56,586 nt of DNA from JANLQX01 sp031368095 (lineage in GTDB: Bacteria > Actinomycetota > Acidimicrobiia > Acidimicrobiales > JANYDT01), in NCBI GenBank assembly GCA_031368095.1, contig JANLQX010000312.1:1-56586 (forward strand), written 5' to 3'. This document shows positions 15,593 to 22,577 of this stretch, one piece after another (within the stretch, counting starts at the first letter, position 1; each line of letters opens with the position of its first letter). A program made the position numbers and the translations under genes. Under the pieces are notes generated by a model. It was not told the DNA's origin, made no database searches, and worked only from the letters and a program-made list of their open reading frames with translations.

Positions 15593-17989
15593 TCACGTCA
15601 CCGGCCAGCGCCAGTTTTGAATCGACGCCATGTCCTCGCCGTGGGCCGCGATGTAGCGATGATGTCGCATCCGTTCGTCGACGAGATGTTGACGGAGAAT
15701 CGGCTCGCGGACACCCAGCCCCGGCACCCGATCGATCACGTCGATGGCGAGATGGAACCGATCAAGATCGTTACGGACGACCATGTCGAACGGGGTGGTC
15801 GTTGAGCCCTCCTCCTTGAAGCCGCGTACGTGAATGTTGGCGTGGTTAGCCCGTCGATAGGTGAGCCGATGGATCAGGGTCGGATAGCCGTGAAAGGCGA
15901 AAATCACCGGCTTGTTCGTCGTGAACAATTGGTCGAAAGCTCGGTCCGAAAGTCCGTGGGGGTGTTCGCGTTCGCCCTGCAGACGCATGAGGTCAACGAC
16001 GTTGACAAAGCGCACCTTCAACTCCGGGATCGCCGCACGAAGAATGGATACGGCCGCCAGTGCTTCGAGAGTTGGCACGTCACCGGCCGCGGCAAAGACC
16101 ACGTCGGGTTCGGTCCCGTCGTCGTTCGACGCCCAGTCCCACACCCCAATTCCGCGCTCGACGTGACCAAGAGCTTCGTCGTAGGTGAGCCACTGTGGCG
16201 CCAGTTGCTTGCCGGCAACGACAACGTTCACCGTGTCGCGGCTGCGAAGACAGTGCTCGGTGACCACCAGCAGCGAGTTCGCATCCGGCGGGAGGTAGAC
16301 CCTCACCACTTCGGCTTTCTTGTTCACCACCAGATCAAGGAACCCCGGATCCTGATGCGAAAGTCCGTTGTGATCCTGACGCCAGACGTGCGAGGTCAGC
16401 AGATAATTGAGTGACGCCACCGGCGCTCGCCAACCGATGCCCTGCGACCCCTTCAGCCACTTCGCATGTTGATTAAACATCGAATCAACAATGTGAATGA
16501 AGGCCTCGTAGCACGTGAAGAAGCCGTGGCGACCGGTCAGCAAGTAGCCCTCCAGCCACCCCTGACATTGATGTTCCGACAGCACCTCCATGATTCGCCC
16601 AGACGGCGAAACGTGTTCGTCGCCGGGTTCAATCCTCGCCACCAGGCAGCGGTCGGTGACTTCAAGAATGTCCTGCCACCGATTCGAAGAGAGCTCATCG
16701 GGAGCAAAGACCCGGAAGTTCGCCGATGCCAAGTTGGCCCGCATGACTTCGGCCAAGAACCGTCCCTGAACCCGCGTGGCCTCGGCATCGCCACCGCCTG
16801 GAACGGCCACCGCCACGGCAAACTCCGATGGGTCGGGGATAGCCAGATCACGAAGCAGCTGACCGCCGTTGGCATGGGGGTTCGCACTCATGCGACGCAA
16901 CCCAACCGGCGCAATGTCGTCGAGGTCTTTGCCCGGACGGCCATGGTCGTCGAAGAGATCGCGAGGGTCATAGCTCTGCAGCCACCCTTCGAGCACAGCC
17001 AGGTGTGCCTCAGTTGCGGTGTCGAGCAGCGGCACCTGATGCGAACGCCATGTGCCCTCGACCAGCTTGGCGTCAATGACCTCTGGACACGTCCACCCTT
17101 TGGGCGAGCGCAGGACGATCATTGGCCACGTCGGGCGCACGACCGTTGACGGCGCGTCGACCGACCGTGCCGTTCGCTGGATCGACCGGATGGAGGCGAC
17201 ACAGTCGTCGACCGCCATCGCCATCTGTTCGTGCATGTCCTGGGGATCATCACCCTCCACGTAGTGCGGGTTCCAGCCGTAGCCGCGCAGCAGATGATCA
17301 AGCTCTTCTGGAGGGATCCGGGCCAGGAAAGCGGCGCTGGCAATCTTGTAGCCGTTGAGATGCAGAACCGGCAGCACTGCGCCATCGCGTGACGGATTGA
17401 GGAACTTGTTGCCGTGCCAGCCGGTCGCCAGCGGGCCGGTCTCGGCTTCCCCGTCACCAACCACCGCGGTCACGATGAGGTCGGGGTTGTCGAAGGCCGC
17501 CCCGAACGCATGGGAGAGCACATAGCCGAGCTCACCACCCTCGTGAATCGAGCCGGGCGTTTCCGGTGCTGCATGCGATGGGATCCCGCCCGGAAAGCTG
17601 AACTGACGAAACAGCCGGGCCATACCGGCGGCATCTCGAGTCACGTTTGGATACAACTCCGAATACGTCCCCTCCAACCACGCGTTGGCGACCAAGGCAG
17701 GACCGCCATGTCCGGGGCCGGCGAGCAGGATCATCGACAGGTCCTGATTGCAGATCACCCGATTCATATGTGCATAGATGAAATTGATACCCGGGCTGGT
17801 ACCCCAGTGTCCGAGCAATCGAGGTTTCACATCAGAATGCGCAAGTGGACTCGTCAGCAACGGATTGGCCATCAGGTAGATCTGGCCAAGCGCCAGGTAG
17901 TTGGCCGCCCGCCACCACCGGTGCACTGCGTCAAGCGTGACCTTGGTGGCCGGCGCGGTCAGTGGCTCCAGTGTTGGCAGTGTTGGCAT
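15593..17989 (-). CDS. xfp: Xylulose-5-P/fructose-6-P phosphoketolase
   Basis: Thiamine-diphosphate enzyme that splits xylulose-5-phosphate (or fructose-6-phosphate) with phosphate to acetyl phosphate plus glyceraldehyde-3-phosphate (or erythrose-4-phosphate). The 798-residue length is typical. Family blocks: RAANYLALGQIYLMANPLL near the N-terminus, LLGHWGTSPGINFIYAHMNR, GPGHGGPALVANAW, the ThDP/Mg site GDGEAETGPLATGWHGNKF, and the C-terminal HGYPTLIHRLTYRR. The ATG at 17989 is the first Met in frame that gives a standard N-terminus; the frame continues to 18163 but overlaps the deacetylase gene. A GGGACAAAGGTCCC palindrome 64 bp upstream suggests control by the DevR-like regulator. The product, acetyl phosphate, can yield ATP anaerobically. 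Confidence 0.95.
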   Translation of the reverse strand: MPTLPTLEPLTAPATKVTLDAVHRWWRAANYLALGQIYLMANPLLTSPLAHSDVKPRLLGHWGTSPGINFIYAHMNRVICNQDLSMILLAGPGHGGPALVANAWLEGTYSELYPNVTRDAAGMARLFRQFSFPGGIPSHAAPETPGSIHEGGELGYVLSHAFGAAFDNPDLIVTAVVGDGEAETGPLATGWHGNKFLNPSRDGAVLPVLHLNGYKIASAAFLARIPPEELDHLLRGYGWNPHYVEGDDPQDMHEQMAMAVDDCVASIRSIQRTARSVDAPSTVVRPTWPMIVLRSPKGWTCPEVIDAKLVEGTWRSHQVPLLDTATEAHLAVLEGWLQSYDPRDLFDDHGRPGKDLDDIAPVGLRRMSANPHANGGQLLRDLAIPDPSEFAVAVAVPGGGDAEATRVQGRFLAEVMRANLASANFRVFAPDELSSNRWQDILEVTDRCLVARIEPGDEHVSPSGRIMEVLSEHQCQGWLEGYLLTGRHGFFTCYEAFIHIVDSMFNQHAKWLKGSQGIGWRAPVASLNYLLTSHVWRQDHNGLSHQDPGFLDLVVNKKAEVVRVYLPPDANSLLVVTEHCLRSRDTVNVVVAGKQLAPQWLTYDEALGHVERGIGVWDWASNDDGTEPDVVFAAAGDVPTLEALAAVSILRAAIPELKVRFVNVVDLMRLQGEREHPHGLSDRAFDQLFTTNKPVIFAFHGYPTLIHRLTYRRANHANIHVRGFKEEGSTTTPFDMVVRNDLDRFHLAIDVIDRVPGLGVREPILRQHLVDERMRHHRYIAAHGEDMASIQNWRWPVT

Positions 17990-18046
17990 CGCTCCATCAT
18001 CGAAAAGTGTCGATGCCTTGGCCAGTGCCAAGCGTCTTGCGGCGTC

Positions 18047-18060
18047 GGGACAAAGGTCCC
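18047..18060. promoter_or_regulatory. DosR-box-like operator upstream of xfp
   Basis: GGGACAAAGGTCCC: both 5-bp arms (GGGAC/GTCCC) are perfect and 10 of 12 positions of GGGACT-NN-AGTCCC match. The centre is 64.5 bp upstream of the phosphoketolase ATG, leaving room for a short leader with GGAG near the start codon. It lies in the 76-bp gap after the deacetylase gene. Confidence 0.65.
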
Positions 18061-18065
18061 GGTAG

Positions 18066-19106
18066 TCACCAGGCGGCGATGCGATGAGCTTCGACAGCAT
18101 GACGAACGGCGTCACGGCCCGGACCGCCGGCGGAAGCGTGCTCGGGCCGATAGTCGCCAGCACACATTGCCGACGCGGTCGCTCCTACACAGCGACTGAG
18201 CGCGTCGAGGTCATATCCGCCTTCGAGAAAGAGCACAAGACGTCCGTCCGAAGGTGCGAGTTGTCGTACCCGCACCGCAAGGTCGGCAAAGTCGCGAGCA
18301 CTCAGCGCCAGGTCGCCGAGGGGATCGTCGCGGTGCGCGTCGAAGCCAGCTGAGACCAGGATCCACGTGGGGCGAAACGCACGAACGGCGGGTTCGATGA
18401 GCTCATCGAAGGCGAGCTGGAACACATCGCCGGTGGCACCCGGCGGAAGCGGCACGTTGATCGTGCAACCCGGCGCGTTCGGCCCTCCCGACTCGTGAAG
18501 GCTCCCGGTGTACGGGTAGTGCGGTGATTGATGCAGCGAGGTGAACAGGGCGCGGTCATCGTCCCAGAACGCCTCCTGGGTTCCGTTGCCGTGATGGACA
18601 TCCCAGTCCACGATCGCCACCCGCTCACCAAGATCGACCAAATGGCGGGCAGCCACGGCCACGTTGTTGAACAGACAAAAGCCCATGCCGGCGCTCGGCC
18701 GGGCATGATGCCCCGGAGGTCGAGTCACCACGAACGCGCTAGCGGCCCGACCTTCGCGTAGGGCCTCGATTGCTCCAATCCCCGCCCCGGCCGAGAGCAG
18801 CGCGGTGTCCCACGAGCCCCGACTGACCGGCGTCGACGCGTCGAGTTCCCCTCCTCCCTTGGCACAGAACGCCTCCAGCGCGTCGAGGTAGGCCTCGTCA
18901 TGGACCGCAGACAGCTCAACTCGAGTCGCCGCACGCGCGCCCTCTACCAACGCAACATCAAGCACTTCGGCATTGCGCAGACCTCGGAAGGCCGCGTGTG
19001 TCCGCGATTCGTTCTCCGGGTGGTTCCCGGTCTCGTGCTGATCACTCTCAACGTTGGAGATCACCAGCAGCGGAGCCGCCACAACAGTCAAACCACGTTC
19101 ATCCAT
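18066..19106 (-). CDS. Histone-deacetylase-superfamily amidohydrolase (AcuC/HDAC type)
   Basis: A 346-residue zinc-dependent deacetylase of the arginase/HDAC fold. Visible signatures: RPPGHHARPSAGMGFCLFNN (catalytic His pair and Gly-rich loop), DWDVHHGNGTQ (zinc Asp and His), SAGFDAHRDDPLG (second zinc Asp) and LEGGYDLDALS. Bacterial members act on acetyl-lysine proteins, including acetyl-CoA synthetase (AcuC), or on acetylpolyamines; the substrate here is open. The start follows the HisKA_3-fragment stop by 1 nt, so the two are co-translated. With the GNAT fusion at 11.4 kb it could form an acetylation/deacetylation pair (inference). Confidence 0.88.
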   Translation of the reverse strand: MDERGLTVVAAPLLVISNVESDQHETGNHPENESRTHAAFRGLRNAEVLDVALVEGARAATRVELSAVHDEAYLDALEAFCAKGGGELDASTPVSRGSWDTALLSAGAGIGAIEALREGRAASAFVVTRPPGHHARPSAGMGFCLFNNVAVAARHLVDLGERVAIVDWDVHHGNGTQEAFWDDDRALFTSLHQSPHYPYTGSLHESGGPNAPGCTINVPLPPGATGDVFQLAFDELIEPAVRAFRPTWILVSAGFDAHRDDPLGDLALSARDFADLAVRVRQLAPSDGRLVLFLEGGYDLDALSRCVGATASAMCAGDYRPEHASAGGPGRDAVRHAVEAHRIAAW

Positions 19107-19107
19107 A

Positions 19108-19473
19108 TCAGTCTCCGAGTCTGCCGTCTGGCCCAGCGCTGTGCCGCTCTGCGCGGCGCGCCAGCCGCGCCTGAATCGGGGCGAAGTTCGGGGGGTCGGT
19201 CGGCGAGCCGAGACCGACGCCGTCTACCAACGCCATCGTCTCCTCGATCACGTTGACTGCTTGGTTCACTCGATCAATGACCTCAGGAGATCCGACAGCA
19301 GCAAGGGCCTCGAGGCTCATCCCGATACCGAAAAGGCGTTGACGAACAAGATCAAGAAGGGCGCGTGCTTCATCTTCACGATCCCTCGCCGCCCCGCTAT
19401 GGTCGCCCGAGAGACCCTTCTTCACGACACGACCGGCGCGTGGCGAATCGGAGGCATCATCCATCATCATCAA
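19108..19473 (-). CDS. Stand-alone degenerate HisKA_3 (DHp) fragment protein
   Basis: A 121-residue protein whose residues 31-95 resemble the dimerisation/phosphotransfer helices of NarL-type kinases. ARALLDLVRQRLFGIGMSLE aligns with ARDLHDLVIQRLFAAGLGLQ of the kinase at 22.6 kb, about 15 identities over 27 positions. The phospho-accepting His is replaced by Leu40, and no ATPase or sensor domain is present, so it cannot be a kinase. It could still form a four-helix bundle and pair with a kinase. Four Met codons open the frame; the exact start is uncertain. A DosR-like palindrome precedes it and the deacetylase follows after 1 nt. Confidence 0.65.
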   Translation of the reverse strand: MMMMDDASDSPRAGRVVKKGLSGDHSGAARDREDEARALLDLVRQRLFGIGMSLEALAAVGSPEVIDRVNQAVNVIEETMALVDGVGLGSPTDPPNFAPIQARLARRAERHSAGPDGRLGD

Positions 19474-19494
19474 TTTCCAAGACTTCGTCGGCTA

Positions 19495-19508
19495 GGGACT
19501 TTCGTCCT
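19495..19508. promoter_or_regulatory. DosR-box-like operator before the HisKA_3 fragment
   Basis: GGGACTTTCGTCCT, 10 of 12 positions of GGGACT-NN-AGTCCC, in the 44-nt gap between the PPOX gene and the HisKA_3-fragment gene on the same strand. This is close to mycobacterial DosR boxes and would allow internal control of the fragment/deacetylase pair. Confidence 0.6.
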
Positions 19509-19517
19509 GATTGAGCC

Positions 19518-19946
19518 TCATGGATACGCCGACGAACCTCGTGTCAATGCGGCCCAGGTGAACGAGCGCCCGGACAGGTGCTGAATCGGTATGCGAATCA
19601 AATGGTCACGCCGCCCAGGGGCTCGCGCCAACGAGGGCAGGTCGCGCCATCGCGCAATGTGCTGCTCGGCCTGCACTTCTTCGCTGCGCCCCAGCACCAT
19701 CACACTCCAACCACCATCGTCATCAAGACCGTCCGTCTCGAACGCCACGATCGTATTGACCACTGCCGCTGCCAGCTTTGTCCCGGCCTCCGTGAAGAAG
19801 AGAACGCTGTCGTCGGTCGCTTCATAAAAGACGGGAAGGATGACCGGCAACGCGTCAACACTGATTCCGACGCGACCAAGACCGCCAGCGCGCAAGCGCC
19901 CCGAACACTCCGATGTCGACATCGCGTCGAGCCACTTCGTTTCCAC
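19518..19946 (-). CDS. Pyridoxamine 5'-phosphate oxidase-fold flavoprotein
   Basis: A 142-residue split-barrel protein (GRVGISVDALPVILPVFYEA, SVLFFTEAGTKLAAAVVNTI, WSVMVLGRSEEV) typical of PPOX-class flavin- or F420-binding proteins. Such proteins are common in mycobacterial DosR regulons (the Rv2004c-Rv3131 group includes nitroreductase- and flavin-type members); the substrate is unknown. ATG 19946 is used; Met9 (19922) is the alternative. A GGGAC-TCC-GTCC palindrome at 19984-19995, one base tighter than the usual box, is centred about 44 bp before ATG 19946. It is divergent from carbamate kinase. Confidence 0.75.
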   Translation of the reverse strand: METKWLDAMSTSECSGRLRAGGLGRVGISVDALPVILPVFYEATDDSVLFFTEAGTKLAAAVVNTIVAFETDGLDDDGGWSVMVLGRSEEVQAEQHIARWRDLPSLARAPGRRDHLIRIPIQHLSGRSFTWAALTRGSSAYP

Positions 19947-20039
19947 ATTCGTAGTCTCGGCTTGGGCCTCTTCGGCCGAGAAGGGGACTCCGTCCGCAAA
20001 CGACCGCCGAATGGCCCTTCGCTAGGCCGATGCGATGTT

Positions 20040-20053
20040 GGGACTTGCGACCC
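20040..20053. promoter_or_regulatory. DosR-box-like operator before carbamate kinase
   Basis: GGGACTTGCGACCC, 10 of 12 positions of GGGACT-NN-AGTCCC, centred 46.5 bp before the arcC ATG (20093). The 19947-20092 spacer also holds the shorter GGGAC/GTCC palindrome at 19984-19995, so each divergent gene may have its own site. Confidence 0.6.
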
Positions 20054-20092
20054 TTCTACCAACGCCTCACCGTGCGTGAAAGTGATGGTCAT

Positions 20093-21019
20093 ATGACACC
20101 ACTGACCGAGAAGCGTCCCCTCGCCGTTGTCGCCTTTGGTGGAAACGCGCTCCTTCCCAAAGGGGACCCAATCACCATTGCTGCTCAGCGCGAACGCGCT
20201 GAGTTGGCGGCCCACGCGCTCGCGCCCTTGACCACCACCCATCGCCTCGTGATCACCCACGGCAGCGGCCCCCAGATCGGAGTGCTGGCTCAGCAGGCGG
20301 CCAGTGCCACGACGTTTCGAGACATCACGCTCGACGTCCTCGACGCTGAGGTCGAAGCAATGATCGGCTACATCCTCATGCAGGCCCTCGGCGCCGTGCT
20401 CGCTCCACCGGTCGTGACCGTTCTTACCCGGGTCGTCGTGGCTCCGGACGATCCCGCCTTCGCCGTACCGACCAAACCGATCGGTCCCTATGTCGACGCC
20501 GAAACAGCTGCGCACTTACGAACGTCAGCGGGCTGGACCTTTCTCGAACACCAAGGCCGCCACCGACGCATCGTCGCCTCACCCGACCCGGTCGAGGTGG
20601 TGGAGTTGAGCGCGATTCGGGTTCTGGTCGACGCCGGTTTCGTGCCGATTTGCGCCGGTGGCGGCGGAATCCCCGTCGTTCGTTCGGGGGGTGCCCTTTC
20701 CGGGGTCGAAGCTGTAGTTGACAAAGATGCTGTTACCGCACTGATCGCTATTGGCCTGAATGCCGACGTGATGATGCTGCTGACCGACGTCGAGGGGCTC
20801 ATGACCGAGTGGGGCACCGATCATGCCCAGGTCGTGCGAAGGACGGACGCGGCGGCGGTTCGATCGCTCCACCTCGAAGCCGGATCGATGGGCCCCAAGG
20901 TTCGAGCGTGCGCCGACTTCACCGCCGCCACCGGACGTCCATCGTTCATCGGCCGCCTCGCCGATGCCGTGGACGTGCTTGCTGGTCGAACGGGCACGAT
21001 GTTCTCGGCCGAGGGTTAG
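20093..21019 (+). CDS. arcC: Carbamate kinase
   Basis: It makes ATP from carbamoyl phosphate and ADP, the last step of the arginine deiminase and related fermentative pathways. The 308-residue amino-acid-kinase-fold protein shows AFGGNALLPKG at the N-terminus, the substrate loop THGSGPQIGVL, GAGGGGIPV-like CAGGGGIPVV, and DKDAVTALIA with the C-terminal GSMGPKVRACADF. ATG 20093 (MTPLTEKRPLAVVAFGGNAL) is used; GTG 20072 is in frame upstream. No arginine deiminase or ornithine carbamoyltransferase gene is nearby. Its stop overlaps the convergent response-regulator stop by 3-4 nt (21016-21019). A DosR-like operator lies upstream. Confidence 0.93.
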   Translation: MTPLTEKRPLAVVAFGGNALLPKGDPITIAAQRERAELAAHALAPLTTTHRLVITHGSGPQIGVLAQQAASATTFRDITLDVLDAEVEAMIGYILMQALGAVLAPPVVTVLTRVVVAPDDPAFAVPTKPIGPYVDAETAAHLRTSAGWTFLEHQGRHRRIVASPDPVEVVELSAIRVLVDAGFVPICAGGGGIPVVRSGGALSGVEAVVDKDAVTALIAIGLNADVMMLLTDVEGLMTEWGTDHAQVVRRTDAAAVRSLHLEAGSMGPKVRACADFTAATGRPSFIGRLADAVDVLAGRTGTMFSAEG

Positions 21020-21699
21020 CTCTGTTCTTTCGCTCGGACGGCGTAGACCGCGGCCTCGGTCCGACGCGAGAAGCCAAGCTTCGACAGCACCGACGACATG
21101 TAGTTCTTGACGGTCTTTTCGGCAATATGCAACTGCTGTCCGATCTGGCGGTTCGTCATTCCTTCGGCCACGAGATCGAGGATGCTGCGCTCGAGCTTCG
21201 TGAGCGACACGAGCTTTGGATCTTCACGAGCCGTTGGGTTACGAACGCGTTCCAGGAGCTGGCGCGTCATGGCTGGATCGATCAGTGACTCGCCGGCCGC
21301 CACCCGCCGCACCGTGTTGGCAAGATCATTGCCGCGCACCTGTTTGAGAACGAACCCGGCAGCGCCGGCAAGTACCGCCTGGAACATCGCCTCCTCGTCA
21401 GAGAACGACGTGAGCATGAGACAGGCAACGTTGGGCATTGCCGAGCGAACATCTCGACAGACCTCGACGCCGCTGCCATCGGGCAGCTGCACGTCGAGGA
21501 TGGCAACGTCGGGCGACGTGGCGCTGATGCGGGGAACCGCATCGGCGCAGAGCCCCGCCTCCCCGACCACCGTGATGCCACCGGACGCTTCTAGAAGGGA
21601 CCGAACCCCCTGCCGGACTACTTCGTGGTCGTCGAGCAGAAACACTCGAATCGGTCGCTGCTCAGACTGATCGTTGTCCACGAGCGCAGTTGAACACAT
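21016..21699 (-). CDS. DevR/DosR-like NarL-family response regulator
   Basis: A 227-residue receiver-LuxR protein. Receiver: D-D pair in LLDDHE (23-24), phospho-acceptor D69 (VAILDVQLPDG), T97 and K119. The LuxR HTH ends AEKTVKNYMSSVLSKLGFSR, then RTEAAVYA. Its recognition helix keeps the KTVKN block and the following residues nearly as in Mycobacterium DosR (as I recall that sequence). ATG 21699 is annotated; GTG 21681 would place the perfect upstream palindrome 43.5 bp before a leaderless start. It is the likely partner of the kinase at 22.6 kb, separated from it by one membrane-protein gene. The symbol is left blank because direct orthology to DosR is not shown. Confidence 0.85.
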   Translation of the reverse strand: MCSTALVDNDQSEQRPIRVFLLDDHEVVRQGVRSLLEASGGITVVGEAGLCADAVPRISATSPDVAILDVQLPDGSGVEVCRDVRSAMPNVACLMLTSFSDEEAMFQAVLAGAAGFVLKQVRGNDLANTVRRVAAGESLIDPAMTRQLLERVRNPTAREDPKLVSLTKLERSILDLVAEGMTNRQIGQQLHIAEKTVKNYMSSVLSKLGFSRRTEAAVYAVRAKEQS

Positions 21700-21717
21700 G
21701 GCCGGTACCCGGTCCAA

Positions 21718-21731
21718 GGGACCATGGTCCC
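21718..21731. promoter_or_regulatory. Perfect DosR-box-like palindrome upstream of the response regulator
   Basis: GGGACCATGGTCCC is a perfect 14-bp palindrome, 10 of 12 positions of GGGACT-NN-AGTCCC, flanked by AA and GA. It lies 18 nt before ATG 21699 and 36 nt before the alternative GTG 21681. The position suggests autoregulation, as in mycobacterial DosR. Confidence 0.7.
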
Positions 21732-21754
21732 GAACGTTGTTGACCTCGTCGCAC

Positions 21755-22423
21755 TTACGGTGCGCTTGGAACGAATTCGGCGGCGGTGCGTCGGAAACCC
21801 CAGGCCGCGAGCAAGGCGAGAAGGGCGGCGGCAACAAACGCCGCCATCGAGGCAAGGGTGGCGATGCGACTCACCACGGACCAGCCCCAGGCGTACAGCA
21901 GGAGACCCCGCAACGTCTCGCCGCGGAAGAGCGCCTGGGTTTGTCCATCGAGGGCAACGGCCTTGGTATCGAGGACACCCGAATCCGCCGTCTTCGCCGT
22001 CTTCGCCGCATCCGCCGCCGCCCGGGCGGCGCGAGCCTCAGCGCTCGTCTCCGCGTACGTCTTCGCGCTGTTCACGTTGCTGAGGTGAACGGCAATGAAC
22101 TCATTCGCGTACGCCTTGGCCTTTGGTCCGCTGTTGACGACCTGGCCGCCGTAGCGCTGCAGGCCGGGGTAGGTCTTGGCGTCGAGGGCCGGGCTGTTCG
22201 CCGCCGGGAAGGTAATCCGCTGTGCCGCGAGTTGGTCGTGAACCATGTTGGAGCCGAAGCTGCCCCCGCGCTGCAACAGCACGGCGGCAATCAGCAGAAC
22301 GATGGCTAGCAAGCCCTCCAACAACGCACGCCGGGTCCGGCCATGTTGTTCGACGGTGGCCACAAGGCGCGATCCATCTTGTCGTGAAAGTGGGTTCGTA
22401 AGCGGACTGGCAATCGATGACAT
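21755..22423 (-). CDS. Two-helix membrane protein with extracytoplasmic Ala-rich domain
   Basis: A 222-residue protein: short basic cytoplasmic N-terminus, a membrane helix near 35-53 (LLEGLLAIVLLIAAVLLQ), a ~120-residue middle part predicted outside the membrane with an Ala-rich coiled stretch (TSAEARAARAAADAAKTAKT), and a second helix near the C-terminus (LASMAAFVAAALLALLAAWG). No family is recognised. ATG 22423 has GGGAG 7-8 nt upstream. It lies between the response regulator and, divergently, its kinase, which suggests a sensory or accessory role in that signalling locus (inference). The topology recalls chemoreceptor-like input modules but lacks any signalling domain. Confidence 0.7.
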   Translation of the reverse strand: MSSIASPLTNPLSRQDGSRLVATVEQHGRTRRALLEGLLAIVLLIAAVLLQRGGSFGSNMVHDQLAAQRITFPAANSPALDAKTYPGLQRYGGQVVNSGPKAKAYANEFIAVHLSNVNSAKTYAETSAEARAARAAADAAKTAKTADSGVLDTKAVALDGQTQALFRGETLRGLLLYAWGWSVVSRIATLASMAAFVAAALLALLAAWGFRRTAAEFVPSAP

Positions 22424-22577
22424 GTTCAAGCTCCCGTTATCGCCCCGACGGATGCCAGGACTGCAACCCACGATGACGCCGGGAACGCAGTGACGTGAAG
22501 GGCCGAACGGCAATCCTCACCAGGACTTCCGACTCCCGTGTTTCAGACGCCGTTCTTTGGGGTAAACAGGCGTCAGT
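22424..22577. promoter_or_regulatory. Divergent spacer of kinase and membrane-protein genes with partial DosR-like sites
   Basis: The 154-nt spacer contains AGGACTGCAACCCA (22457-22470, 8 of 12 matches, centred 40.5 bp before the membrane-protein ATG) and AGGACTTCCGACTC (22522-22535, 8 of 12, centred 49.5 bp before the kinase ATG). Each has a good left half (AGGACT) and a poor right half. Sites of this quality occur by chance, so this is only suggestive of control by the response regulator. Confidence 0.3.

Noticed and set aside
18299..18400. A frameshift in the deacetylase gene suggested by an overlapping alternate frame
   Set aside because: The deacetylase frame is continuous from 19106 to 18066 with all signature blocks in order.
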